Below, piece by piece: positions 49,600 to 61,118 of a stretch of DNA of 64,000 bases (position 1 is its first letter; every line of letters starts with the position of its first letter). Origin of the DNA: Sipunculus nudus (taxonomy: Eukaryota; Annelida; Sipuncula; Golfingiida; Sipunculidae); NCBI GenBank assembly GCA_026874595.1, contig CM049313.1, positions 27,714,008 to 27,778,007 on the forward strand, given 5' to 3'. Under the pieces are notes generated by a model that worked only from the letters and a program-made list of their open reading frames with translations, searched no databases and was not told the origin of the DNA. The translations under genes were made by a program, and so were the position numbers.

Positions 49600-49809
49600 G
49601 TACATGCCCGAAGACTCACCGCCGGGTGAATGTGTTACGCCAAATGTAACAAACGTCTGAGTCACCACAGCTGACACTGACAGTTCTTAAGACGAAACCG
49701 CAACACTCTTAAATTAATGTTTCAACAGTTTATTGTGCAAACCATAACAAAACCATGCAGGTGTTAATAGGTGGTGAACGAAATATAAAATATAATAAAT
49801 AAATCATAT
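49600..49809 (-). mobile_element. Older LTR fragment inside the MULE
   Basis: At 49645 the text TGTAACAAACG follows ACGCCA, the same arrangement (tRNA-end complement then TGTAA) seen at the verified LTR at 53575. On the minus strand CACAATAAACTGTTGAAACA gives a typical LTR polyadenylation signal near 49731. The fragment is cut at 49810 by the newer LTR element. This suggests an earlier retrotransposon within the MULE. Confidence 0.4.
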
Positions 49810-50612
49810 TGTAAACTTATGTTATTTAACTATATAAACTTCGTCTTTCTCCCAGTCACGCTCTCGTTCAAGCAAGTTCGTGGCACTTGTGGCACACAGC
49901 CACAACACACAAATTCGGTAACTTAGGTAACCATTTTTTATTCTCCTTGTATTAAGTATATGATAAAAATGTCCATACACAGAAACAGTCCTAAGTGCCG
50001 AGTCGCCAAAGTGGAATCTGGCCACACATAATTATACCATGGTTTTTGTTCTCTCTCTCATTTGAATATAACCAATAACATCTCCCATTCATTCCATTGG
50101 TCAGATGGGTGAGGTGAACTCCACCCCCTATACTGGCCAATGAAATGAGAGTTTATTTATTATACCCTGACATATACAAGGTCTACATACAGTGTAATTA
50201 TACGTTATCGTGATATCATCTATCTGTGTGTGCTCTTAGCTGACCAAACATCACGGGACCCACCCATTAGTGGTCACCCTGATGAGATCAACACCTTTAC
50301 CCTGATGAGATTAACAGATTAGGATCTGGCCTGTACAAATACGGGACCCAGTGACCATGACTAGGAGATTATGCAATCAGTACCCAGGCATCATGGAACA
50401 AAGGCTTGTTATACATGTGTGATATGTCACAAGGTAATGCAGAGGTTTGAATGTATACGAAAGATTAAATTCACAAAATCAGTAAAATTATAATAATAAT
50501 TAAAATATTCCTAATATTGAGAACAGCTGCAAATGAGAGAGAGAAGCCCATTGAACTCATTAAGTGTGACATGAAATACAAGAATATACAACCTATCATG
50601 CCAAATCTTACA
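49810..50612 (-). mobile_element. LTR (3' LTR in element orientation), 803 bp
   Basis: The sequence runs from TGTAAAC to CTTACA and is repeated at 53575-54377 with no difference that I could find. TG...CA ends with inverted TGTAA/TTACA fit retroviral-type LTRs. In the minus orientation a TATAATAAATAAAC lies near 50165 and an AATAAA near 49940, in the right order for promoter then polyadenylation signal. ATAT precedes it at 49806-49809. Confidence 0.85.
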
Positions 50613-51109
50613 CTCGCACACCACCCATGATAAAAAAAGAAAATCAGAATGATTTTCTTTTTTTTTTTTAATACATATATAAAGTCCTTTATGTGAACCT
50701 ATATAAATATGTGTATACCAATGGCTAATTTATATTGTCACATTTATCCCAGAAGAACAAGATTTGGCATGATAAAATACAAGTACATAAATTAATAATC
50801 TAAATGACAACTTATGTGAACCTGTCTTTTTTATAAAAAAAATACATTTCTTAAATATTCATTAGCATCAGTTCATTGACCGTATAGCATGTGGATGCCC
50901 GAGCATCTCACCCTCTGGGGAGACATTATTGTGGTCTTAGTCCCCAGAGGTGCTTCCTCGCTTTCATTTCCCTGCCTGCTTCCCTCCACAGTGCAGAATA
51001 CCCTTGCCCTCGGTCTGGGCCTCGTATAATTAGATATTTTCCAGAAAATTTCCTCCTTCGTAAGTCCATTGCAGTGGTGCTGATACACACACAATATAAT
51101 ACACTACAA

Positions 51110-51112
<3 letters not shown>

Positions 51113-51166
<54 letters not shown>
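51113..51166. repeat. (TA)n microsatellite
   Basis: About 26 TA repeats inside the internal region of the LTR element; the apparent poly-Ile/Tyr peptides across it are meaningless. Confidence 0.95.
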
Positions 51167-51170
<4 letters not shown>

Positions 51171-51849
51171 ATGACATGGTTAAACCAATTGTAATTAAAG
51201 AAAATTTTAGTCAAACTTATTTCCAACTTGCTTATACATGCACCTTGCCAAATCTTATGATTTACATTGAAAGCCAGTCTTTGCTGTATACATCAGCAAT
51301 CAGACTCGTACATGAAGTTAGTCTCATCTGTACCTTCCACCAGTAAGATCTAATGTTCATGAAAACATCAATATACAATACATAAAGCCTAGTACAAAAC
51401 AGCAGGAATTACAGTTTATATAAAAAAGGTGGAATTCAATTTTTAATTTGCTAAAAAAAATAAAGTAAATTTAATAGTTATACATACTGAAGAATCATGT
51501 TTACATCGGAAGAGAACTTGCATCCTGCAGCGTGAGAATGCACTGCACTGAAAGCCACAGTCTTTGTTTCGCCCCTAAACAGTGAGACCGTACAATGAAC
51601 TTAGTCTTACCTGCCCCCCAGCAGTGAGATCTATTATTCACAATTACGCTATCAGTTAACAGTACACAAGATTCAGTGCAAAACGGCTAGCCCACATGTA
51701 AAATTATAATCCATCCTTTCAGAATGTACAAAAAATAATAAATGTTATTTAATAGGTTAAGCATTTTGAATAAAATATTTCGTTAAGCTCTGTTTAATGT
51801 TCACCTTGTCTAATGAAGCCTGAGTCTTTGCTTGAACGCTCAGCACTGT

Positions 51850-52890
51850 GACCCTATCACCATGTAATTAGTCTTACCCGTCCCGCCTATACAGTCAGAT
51901 CTAATATTCAGGAGACTACCAAAACAGTTCATAACATTCAGCTTAATGTAGGGTAAAAGTGACATAATTAAAAAGAATGATTCGTTATACAAGCAGCTAT
52001 GGCTAATGTTCTAATATTTAACGTTTCGCTTTATGACTATGCACTGTATTGACTGCCCAAGTCTATGCTCGACTCCCTATAAAGCATTGTGACTCTATAA
52101 CCACAAAATTAGTCTTATCTGTTCGCCTATACAGTCAGATCTAATATTCAGGGGACAATCAATAAACAGTGTACAACATTCAGCTTAATGTAAAATAAAA
52201 GTGTTATAAATGAAAAGAGTGATTCAATATGAACTTGTGTCTAGTAATTTAAAATTTAATGTTTAGCTTCATGACTATGCACTGTATTGAACGTCCAAGT
52301 CCATGCTGGCCCCTTTAGCATTGTGACTCTATCAACATGAAATTAGTCTTATCTGTTCCACCCATATAGTCAGATCTAATATTCAGGGGACAATTAATAA
52401 ACAGTGTACAACATTCAGCTTAATGTAAAATAAAAATGTTATAAATGAAAAGAGTGATTCAATATGAACTTGTGTCTAATGATTTAGAATTTACTGTTTA
52501 GCTTCATGACCATGCACTTGATTGAACGTCCAAGTCTATGCTGAACCCCTTAGCATTGTGACTCTATCACCACGAAATTAGTCTTATCTGTTCGCCTATA
52601 CAGTCAGATCTAATATTCAGGGGACAATCAATAAACAGTGTACAACATTCAGCTTAATGTAAAATAAAAGTGTTATATATGAAAAGAGTGATTCAATATG
52701 AACTTGTGTCTAGTAATTTAAAATTTAATGTTTAGCTTCATGACTATGCACTGTATTGAACGTCCAAGTCTATGCTGGCCCCTTTAACATTGTGACTCTA
52801 TCAACATGAAATTAGTCTTATCTGTTCCACCCATACAGTCAGATCTAATATTCAGGGGACAATCAATAAACAGTGTACAACATTCAGCTC
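51850..52890 (-). repeat. 236-bp tandem repeats inside the LTR element
   Basis: The phrase AGTCAGATCTAATATTCAGG recurs at 235-237-bp spacing. Between markers lie TACAACATTCAGCTTAATGT and a TGACTATGCACTGTATTGAA block. The first unit (near 51900) is more diverged. Tandem repeats in place of coding sequence are unusual and parallel the HINE cores elsewhere in the window. Confidence 0.8.
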
Positions 52891-53550
52891 AAAACCAGAT
52901 GTTTCTAGATACATAAATAAGACATTTCCGTTTTAATTTCTGAAGTGATAACTTGGTTTATCTAAAGTACATCTATAAATAATTACCTCAAGAATATGTA
53001 TACATAGTGTTTCAAGTTTAAGTCTATGCCTCACATGATGGCATATGCAGTGAATCTGTCACCCAGAACTATCTTTAAAATTTGCAGCACACAGCAGGAC
53101 GATCTAATATTTAGGACTGGGAACTATCAAAATACAAAGACAACCATAAATCAAATTACACCTGATAAAGTGAGAACTGAAAAGCTCATAGAATTCTTAT
53201 TTACAATGCACATTGACATGTCACAAAATAAAAAAATATATACATTCTGTCATTATTTTTTTATAATCATATATAAGGACGTTTTACATTTTTTAAGAAG
53301 CATATATAATAATAAAATAAAATTCTTCGACGTTTAACTTCTTACTGTCATCCTGAGCGTTTCTGCATGGCCTCTCCACAGCTTGTGACACTGCTTGCGT
53401 TTCTTGATGGACACATCAGGACCACAGGGATTGTAGAGGCGTCAGATTCGGCAGCGTATTTGATTTTTGTTCGCTTTCATGTGCTTGAACACTGCTCTCT
53501 CCGTTGGTGCAGGAGTTTTTCTATCTCTAGGCGTGTGATCTGACATTTTA

Positions 53551-53573
53551 GTTCGACCTGGCACGCGACGCCA
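53551..53573 (-). promoter_or_regulatory. tRNA primer-binding site of the LTR element
   Basis: Read on the plus strand, GTTCGACCTGGCACGCGACG followed by CCA looks like the T-loop, acceptor stem and CCA end of a tRNA. Its complement, TGGCGTCGCG on the minus strand, is separated by one base from the 5' LTR, the canonical location. A G before CCA fits serine tRNA discriminators, so tRNA-Ser is a guess. This fixes the element's orientation as minus. Confidence 0.75.
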
Positions 53574-53574
53574 A

Positions 53575-54377
53575 TGTAAACTTATGTTATTTAACTATAT
53601 AAACTTCGTCTTTCTCCCAGTCACGCTCTCGTTCAAGCAAGTTCGTGGCACTTGTGGCACACAGCCACAACACACAAATTCGGTAACTTAGGTAACCATT
53701 TTTTATTCTCCTTGTATTAAGTATATGATAAAAATGTCCATACACAGAAACAGTCCTAAGTGCCGAGTCGCCAAAGTGGAATCTGGCCACACATAATTAT
53801 ACCATGGTTTTTGTTCTCTCTCTCATTTGAATATAACCAATAACATCTCCCATTCATTCCATTGGTCAGATGGGTGAGGTGAACTCCACCCCCTATACTG
53901 GCCAATGAAATGAGAGTTTATTTATTATACCCTGACATATACAAGGTCTACATACAGTGTAATTATACGTTATCGTGATATCATCTATCTGTGTGTGCTC
54001 TTAGCTGACCAAACATCACGGGACCCACCCATTAGTGGTCACCCTGATGAGATCAACACCTTTACCCTGATGAGATTAACAGATTAGGATCTGGCCTGTA
54101 CAAATACGGGACCCAGTGACCATGACTAGGAGATTATGCAATCAGTACCCAGGCATCATGGAACAAAGGCTTGTTATACATGTGTGATATGTCACAAGGT
54201 AATGCAGAGGTTTGAATGTATACGAAAGATTAAATTCACAAAATCAGTAAAATTATAATAATAATTAAAATATTCCTAATATTGAGAACAGCTGCAAATG
54301 AGAGAGAGAAGCCCATTGAACTCATTAAGTGTGACATGAAATACAAGAATATACAACCTATCATGCCAAATCTTACA
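53575..54377 (-). mobile_element. LTR (5' LTR in element orientation), 803 bp
   Basis: Second copy of the 803-bp LTR. It is followed by ATAT (54378-54381), equal to the ATAT before the other LTR, giving a 4-bp target duplication. Apparent identity between the LTRs implies a very recent insertion. Confidence 0.85.
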
Positions 54378-54818
54378 ATATGTTTACCTATATTTACTGA
54401 TAGATAAAAAACACAATCACCATTAATAATGTATTGGCCTAGACCCAAGTTACGTGACATGCACAAATAAAAGTTGTTTAATTTCTGGAACCAAACAAAA
54501 ATCAACTGCATTTGCAATTGCAAATAGTCCACAGTCTCCTGATGCGGTTGTCTCTGGCATGGCACAAATAAAATCTTATCGGAGAAGAACTTGCTTGTCC
54601 AAACAACTGAGAGCTGAATTTTACGTGAATGTACAAACTTTTAATTATTTCAGTCATTTAACAGTGAACAAATATGTTACGAGTAATATAGTTGGAGATT
54701 TTAAGTGATTTTAATGCGCATTTAAAAGTATCATTGCATATAAAAACTCAAGCAAATTCTCCGCGAATTCTCCATCTCTCCGCGGATTCTCCGCGTTTTA
54801 GACAGACCCGCTTTGAAA

Positions 54819-56085
54819 ACTGGCTTCTCCCTGTGTCCGTGAACCTATAGCAACATGTCATGTTTGGTTAGAAACCTGCAAGCATCGCTTCTTAACTTTG
54901 CACCTGGATAATATGTTTAATTTTCTTATTTGAGCAATGAAACAAGTAAGGAGTAGTAGTTAAGGGTATGTTAGCGAGATTGTGTTTGGTAATTTGGCCG
55001 AGGGAGGAACATTTAGTGATATCAGACAGGGCACCACAAGAATGCATGCAGTGCTCTCCGTCTCTGTATTATAGAGACGGACACTGTCTAGGTCCCACAT
55101 AATTTAGAAAATAAGAAAGGTTCACCTGTTCGATGTATTTTATTATAAAAATACATTTTAACCTTGTAAAATTCATATTTTTAATTTTATGAGTTATGTT
55201 AAATCCTGAAACAAAATACAACCGCAACCCACAGAAGGTATAATGCAATAAATAGAAGGAAAATATAGCTCCGTAAATCTACCTCCGTAAATAAAAAATA
55301 CAGTAGATAATGTGTTTCAAGTAATTTTTTCTTGAAATTTTGTCTATTTTCAAAATATTATAGCGTTGAAGAAGGATAACGTTGCTGAATAATTACTTAA
55401 AGCAGGCTGATTTCTTTTACAATATTTCAAGTATAAAATAAAAAAACATAACACAGTGATCGTTATAAAAACTATGAAATTCCTGAATAACAATGCGAGT
55501 TTGTAGAATTAAAATCTTACATCCATCCTGTCACCTTTTTGTTTCAACGCCGTTCATTGACATTCACCAACGTTAAAGGTGAAAAGTAACGGTGTTGATG
55601 AATATGGTGTTGAAAAAAAAAGACATGATATTAAAAAAAAAAAAAAACTTAATTACTCCTTCAACCTTACTAGTACCAAGTATATGTATGTGTTGACAGA
55701 GTGAGCTATATTCCATAAGTAAGATAAGCATATAAATACTTCATCATTTTGGAGAAATATAGGTAACGGTGTTGAAATGCAATAAATATACGGACATTTT
55801 TACACAATAATGGAAATTTCCTGTTGTAAAATGACAAAATACATATCGATAATGATGGTTTTGTGGAGTCATTCTGTGACGTTACTTCAACTTAGGTGGG
55901 TTTTAAACAAGGAGTAATCAATCAACATCGTGTCATGGCGATCAAATCGTCTTTTTAACGGTGTTGAAAAAAATCTTGGGACACATTTAATCGCAATAAA
56001 AGTGGAAAAATTAGAGGGACGTAAAGAAACTTGTGGAAGTTTTTAAAGGGGCCCAATCACCTATAAAGCATGTAGAGTTAACACG
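54819..56085. other. AT-rich intergenic
   Basis: No gene seen. A small perfect hairpin, CCGTCTCT-7 nt-AGAGACGG, is at 55058-55080. Phrases such as ACGGTGTTGA recur at about 55590, 55760 and 55961, spaced roughly 170-200 bp, perhaps a decayed repeat. Confidence 0.35.
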
Positions 56086-59000
56086 AACAAGTGACCCAGG
56101 GGTCATGACGCTCAGCTGACCAGGAAGACATTGACAAAAGTAATTTTATCATCTGAATGTCAAATTTGAATGAAATATTTTTTCCAAACATGACCTTTTG
56201 CATAAAATCATCCAATATTCATTGGGGTACTATGGAGCTCTGTAGCATGAAGGATATGGGTAACAGACACCTATTTTCAAGGTTTGCAAGATGACTTTTC
56301 AGGGGTCTCCAAGCATGTCAAAAAATAAAATTCTAGGTCCAGTTATTATGATTTGTGCCCTGTTAACAAATCCAAATGTTTATTCTGGGGGGTATTTCAA
56401 AGCCGCATAGGATGAAGGATATGGGTAACAGAGATGTAATTTCAGGTGCACAAGAAGACTTTTCAGGGGCCTCCCAGCATATCAAGAAAGGAAATTCTAG
56501 GTCAAGTCATTATAATTTGTGCTCTGTTAACAGATGACCAAATCTTTATTCTGGGGAGTACTTCGGAGCCCCAGAGCATGAAGGATATGGGTAACAGGGA
56601 CCTTATTTCGGGTTTCCATGTAGACCTTTTATGGGCTTCCCTGGAGGTGAGGACAGAAGATTCTAGGTCCAGTCATTATGATTTGTGCCCTGTTAATATA
56701 TGACCAAATCTTTATTCTGGGGGGTACTTCAGAGCCCCATAGCTCACAGAATATGGGTAACAGGGACCTTATTTCGGGTTTCCATGTAGACCTTTTATGG
56801 GCTTCCCTGGAGGTGAGGGCAGAAGATTCTAGGTCCAGTCATTATGATTTGTGCCCTGTTTACAGATGACCAAATGTTTAAAGATCACAAAAGTAGAGAA
56901 ACAAAATCGTAAAAAATAAAAAAAAAAATACAGGTGGCGCCACCAATCTCCAGAAATTGATGAAACACTCCATGATCAATATCCATGCAAAGAATCATGG
57001 TGATTAATGCATTAGTTGTTCAGATACTTGAGCTTTTGTATTAAATTTTGCATTATTCTGGGGGGTACTTCAGAACCCCATAGCTCGAAGAATATAGGTC
57101 ACAGTGACCTAATTTCAGGTTTACAAGGAGAATTTCCATAGACCTCCCAGGATTTCAAGTAAGAAGATTCCCGGTCTAGCGGTTACGATTTGTGCCCTGT
57201 TAACAGACAGACGCCTGGATGGCCGGACGGACGACGGACAAAAGGTGATCCCTACAGCTCAGATGACTTTCAGTCAGCTGAGCTAAAAATTGAAAAAATA
57301 CAGGTGGCGCCACCAGAATGCAGAAACTGATGAAACATTTCATGATCAATATCCATGCAAAGAATCATGGTGATCAATATAATAATTGTTCAGATACTTG
57401 AGCTTTTGTATCAAATTTTCCATTATTCTGGGGGGTACTTCGGAGCCCCATAGCTCAGAGGTTATGGGTAACAGAGACCTAATTTCAAGTTTTTAAGGAA
57501 ACTTTTCATGGGCCTCTCAGCATGTCAAGAGAGAAGATTCTAGGTCCAGTTGTTACGATTTGTGCCATGTTAACAGATGACCGCATCTTATGAGGTCTCA
57601 AAAATAGAGAAAAAAATTCGTAAAAATAAAAAAAAATACAGGTGGCGCTACCATACTGCAGAAACTGATGACACATTCCATGATTGATATCCATGCAAAA
57701 AAATCATGGTGATCACTGCAATAGTTGTTTAGATACTTGAGCTTTTGTATCAAATTGTCCATTATTCTGAGGGATACTTCAGATGACTTACAGTCAGCTG
57801 AGCTAAAAACACTTAATGGTCAATATCCATGCAAAGAATCATGATGATCTCCGTATTAGTTGTTCAGATACTTCAGCTTTTGTATCAAATTGTCCATTAT
57901 TCTGAGGGATACTTCAGAGTCCTATAGCTTGAAGGATATGGGTAACAGAGACCTAATTTCAAGTTTCCACATGCACTCTTCATGGGCCTCCTTGCATGAC
58001 AAGAATGAAGTTTCTAGGTCCAGTTGTTGCAATTTGTACCCTCTTGATAGATAACATAGGTGGCGCCACCAGTCTGCAGGAACTGATGGAACATTTCATA
58101 ATCAATATGTATGCCAAAAATCATGACCATCAGTGATGTAGTTATTGAGATATTGAAGTTTTTGTATGAAATTTTTGACTACTCTGGGGGGGGGGGGGGG
58201 GTACTTTGGGGCCCCATAGCTCGAAGGATATGGTTAACAGAGACCTAATTTCTGGTTTCCATGGAGACTTTTCATAGGTCTTCTAGTGTGTTGAGAATGA
58301 AGATTCTAGGTCCAGTCGTTACTATTTGTGCCATGCTAACAGATGACAGCATCCTTAAAGGTCTCAAAAATAGAGGAAAAAATCGTAAAAAATCGAACGA
58401 TACAAAGGCGCCACCAGTCTGCAGGAACAGATGACACATCTCATGATCAATAGTTATGCCACAAATCATGACCATCATTCAAGTAGTTAATGAGATATTG
58501 AAGTTTTTGTATGAAATTTTTTACTTTTCTTGGGGGTACTTTGGGGCTCCATAGCTCGAAGAATATGGGTAACAGAGACCTAATTTCTGGTTTCCATGGA
58601 GACTTTTCATAGGTCTCTCAGTGTGTCAAGAATGAAGATTCTAGGTCCAGTCTTTACCATTTGTGCCTTGTTAACAGATGTTTACATTTTGAAAGGTCTC
58701 AAAAATAGAGAAAAAAATTCGTAAAAAGTTGAACGATACAGGTGGCGCCACCAGTCTGCAGGAAGTGATGGAACATCTCATGATCAATATGTATGACAAA
58801 AATCATGACCATCAGTCAAGTATTTAATGAGATATTGAAGTTTTTGTTTGAAATTTTTTACTTTTCTGCGGGGTAGTTTTGGGCCCCATAGCTGGAAGGA
58901 TATGGGTAACAGAGACCTAATTTCTGATTTCCATGGAGACTTTTCTTAGGTCTCTCAGTGTGTCGAGAATGAAGATTCTAAGTGCAGTCATTACGATTTG

Positions 59001-59450
59001 TGCCTTGTTAACAGATGTTCACATTTTTAAAGGTCTCAAAAATAGAGAAAAAAATTCGTAAAAAATTGAAAAATACAGGTAGCGCCACCAGTCTTCAGGA
59101 ACTGATGGAACCTCTCATGATCAATATGTATGCCAAAAATAATGACCATCAGTCAAGTAGTTAATGAGATATTGAAGTTTTTGTATGAAATTTTGGACTT
59201 TTCTGGGGGGTACTTTGGGGCCCCATAGCTCGAAGGATATGGGTAACAGAGACCTAATTTCTGGTTTCCAAGGAGATTTTTCATGGACCTTCCAGGATGT
59301 CAAGTAAGAAGATTCCAGTTCTAGCGGTTACGATTTGTGCCTGGTTAACGGACAGACAGACGGACAGACAGACGGACAGACAGACGGACGACGGACAAAG
59401 AGTGATCGCTATAGCTCAGATGACTTTCAGTCAGCTGAGCTAAAAATAGC
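56086..59450 (+). mobile_element. H1 array: one 5' end, three successive 3' ends
   Basis: The single 5' end (AACAAGTGACCCAGGGGTCA, GACGCTCAGCTGAC) is at 56086. Core repeats of about 340 bp follow, each with a GGTGGCGCCACC site, CAGTCTGCAGGAACTGATG, CATTATTCTGGGGGGTACTT and ATGGGTAACAGAGACCTAAT. Hairpins with trailing A runs end at 57285, 57805 and 59442; the middle one has lost part of its left arm. The GACGGAC run precedes the first and last. A perfect AGGTCACAGTGACCT lies at 57096-57110. This looks like read-through past a 3' terminus or stacked insertion. Confidence 0.65.
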
Positions 59451-60384
59451 TAGTTCCCCATAAAATAATTCTGTAACTGCCAAAATGTGGCCTTGAAACT
59501 GTTTGCTTACTTCTGTACACGAGCGTTAAAAACAGTGAACCGGGCGCGATCACAGGTGTCAACATTTAACACAGTGTGACACAAATGTGCTACCCGCCTA
59601 GTGTATGTCAAATGGAATGTAATAAAATAATGAAATAAGTTAGGGAAAACATAATTTCTGCGGTGCATTAGCAGGTCAGTTTATATTAAATTGGAATATC
59701 AGGTCATAAAGTGTAGTTGGAGAGACGGAGTTAATAATAATTGGTAAAGTTGTCAGCTGTTGTTGTCATCATGTTTGTTTACATCCGTGCTGACGACGCT
59801 GGTGGATTGTTCAATAGTATTTTATTTATTATGTAAGTAAATGGACTTACTGTACCATGATTTATTATAATTAGATTCTAGAGAATTCAGGTAATGTGTA
59901 ATTTCCAATAGGTAAATTCTAGAAAATCCCGTAGGTGCTAGACTTGACAAGAAACGACTAGATTATTCTAGAGACTTCTAGAAGTTTCGGTTACCCAGGT
60001 ATAAATAGGACGGTGTCAAGGAAGGGAAGAGAAGTGAATGAAGGGGAAGTTACCGTTAACTGGTGACGGGTCGTTTTATGTCAACGACGGATTAGTTGAA
60101 ACACCGAGCGGGGTGTGTTATAAATTCCGCGAGGACAGTATTAGTCCTGGAGAGAATATACATAGTTGCAGCCGATCAGGGCGTTATAAGATGTACGTGA
60201 TTGGTATTTGTTGAAGACGTTGTTATTGTAAGATTAGAACCAGTCAACGACGACGGTGGCCAATTGTTGGATGTTACCGGAATAAACCGTGTTCTTCAGT
60301 TCAGACAACGAGTGGTATTTTGGACTTTTCAGTGTGAAAGAACTCGGGAATATATGTCCGCTGCGTGTGTGGTGTGACACAGTG
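59451..60384 (+). mobile_element. Probable solo LTR, about 0.8 kb
   Basis: Starts near 59575 (TGTGACACAAATG) and ends near 60381 (GTGTGACACA). It contains TATAAATAGG at about 60000, GGAATAAACCGTG at about 60280, and CTAGAA-rich sequence upstream of the TATA, in LTR order U3-R-U5 on the plus strand. No second copy, primer-binding site or gag-pol is in view, so it would be a solo LTR. An 8-bp repeat ACACAGTG borders it (59569-59576, 60377-60384), but it overlaps the palindromic ends, so the exact boundaries are uncertain. A host promoter is the alternative. Confidence 0.45.
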
Positions 60385-61034
60385 CATGGGGCTGTATGCA
60401 GCGCGGAGCCACAACACGTGTCAATCAGGAGATGCCCTGACTAACATGGCCCAAAAAATGTAATACATGTTCCCGCTGGCTGAAACACCACGTATTGCAC
60501 CTCTTTATCGGACCTCCGGTCATACGGCCTTGTTATGGTTAACAGACACACCATGACTTTGTTTACCAACACGCAGAGCCATAATAAGGTGTTAAACAGC
60601 CGTATGCGAGGAAATGAGACTGTGTGCTGGGATGGTTATGCTAGGAAACTTATGTATAAAGCAAACTGAACTGATAGTGTGAAAGAATGGGAATAAAATT
60701 GCTCCTGATTTTGCCCCTTTAAAGAACGATTTTATTATACACAAGGAGTGCAACAAATTCTAGGCCTATACCATTTTTAATAAAAATTAGAGGATAATAA
60801 GTTTTTTATTATGGCCTGGGGACAGGTAATTTTTAATGACCTTTGAACCATTAAGTATAGATTTGAAGCATTTTAGATATTACTTTGCAAAACAAATAAG
60901 CCAAAATTAAGCAGAAAATATAAGATACTAAAATGAAATCCCGAAAGCACAATGACAGGTGATATATATACTAAGGCACTGTGAATGTTAGGGACATGAA
61001 TTTTCATGACTTGGGTTGTTTTCTGTAGAATGAC

Positions 61035-61036
<2 letters not shown>
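60385..61036. other. Intergenic, no supported gene
   Basis: Nothing recognisable; short frames only. Confidence 0.3.
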
Positions 61037-61099
<63 letters not shown>

Positions 61100-61118
61100 T
61101 ATAGATAGATAGATAGAC
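61037..61118. repeat. (TA)n then (GATA)n microsatellite
   Basis: About 30 TA units followed by GATAGATAGATAGATAG. Poly-Ile/Tyr frames across it are artefacts. Confidence 0.95.

Larger units (their letters stand above)
50613..53574 (-). mobile_element. Internal region of non-autonomous LTR retrotransposon
   Basis: This 2962-bp segment lies between identical LTRs. There is no gag-pol: no frame long enough for protease, reverse transcriptase, RNase H or integrase. It contains four to five units of about 236 bp (marker CAGATCTAATATTCAGGGGA at about 52135, 52372, 52607 and 52844) and a (TA)n tract. A 34-codon minus-strand frame (53442-53546) just inside the primer-binding site may be the truncated remains of gag. 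The element depends on proteins from an autonomous relative elsewhere. Confidence 0.8.
49377..54818. mobile_element. Mutator-like (MULE) element with 9-bp TSDs, host of an LTR element
   Basis: Inverted arms of about 190 bp (49386-49575 and about 54625-54809) share TCTAAAACGCGGAGAATC, GCGGAGAGATGGAGAATTCG and AACTATATTACTC. The 9-bp direct repeat GCTTTGAAA flanks both ends exactly (49377-49385, 54810-54818). Long TIRs starting GGG and a 9-bp duplication are the established Mutator signature. Removing the nested LTR retrotransposon leaves about 0.85 kb, with no transposase. Confidence 0.8.

Noticed and set aside
50891-51346. Frames with poly-Ile/Tyr runs (also 60873-61219)
   Set aside because: These are translations of (TA)n microsatellites.
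53026-53337. 103-codon plus-strand frame inside the LTR element
   Set aside because: It is antisense to the element's orientation as fixed by the primer-binding site and has no retroviral domain.
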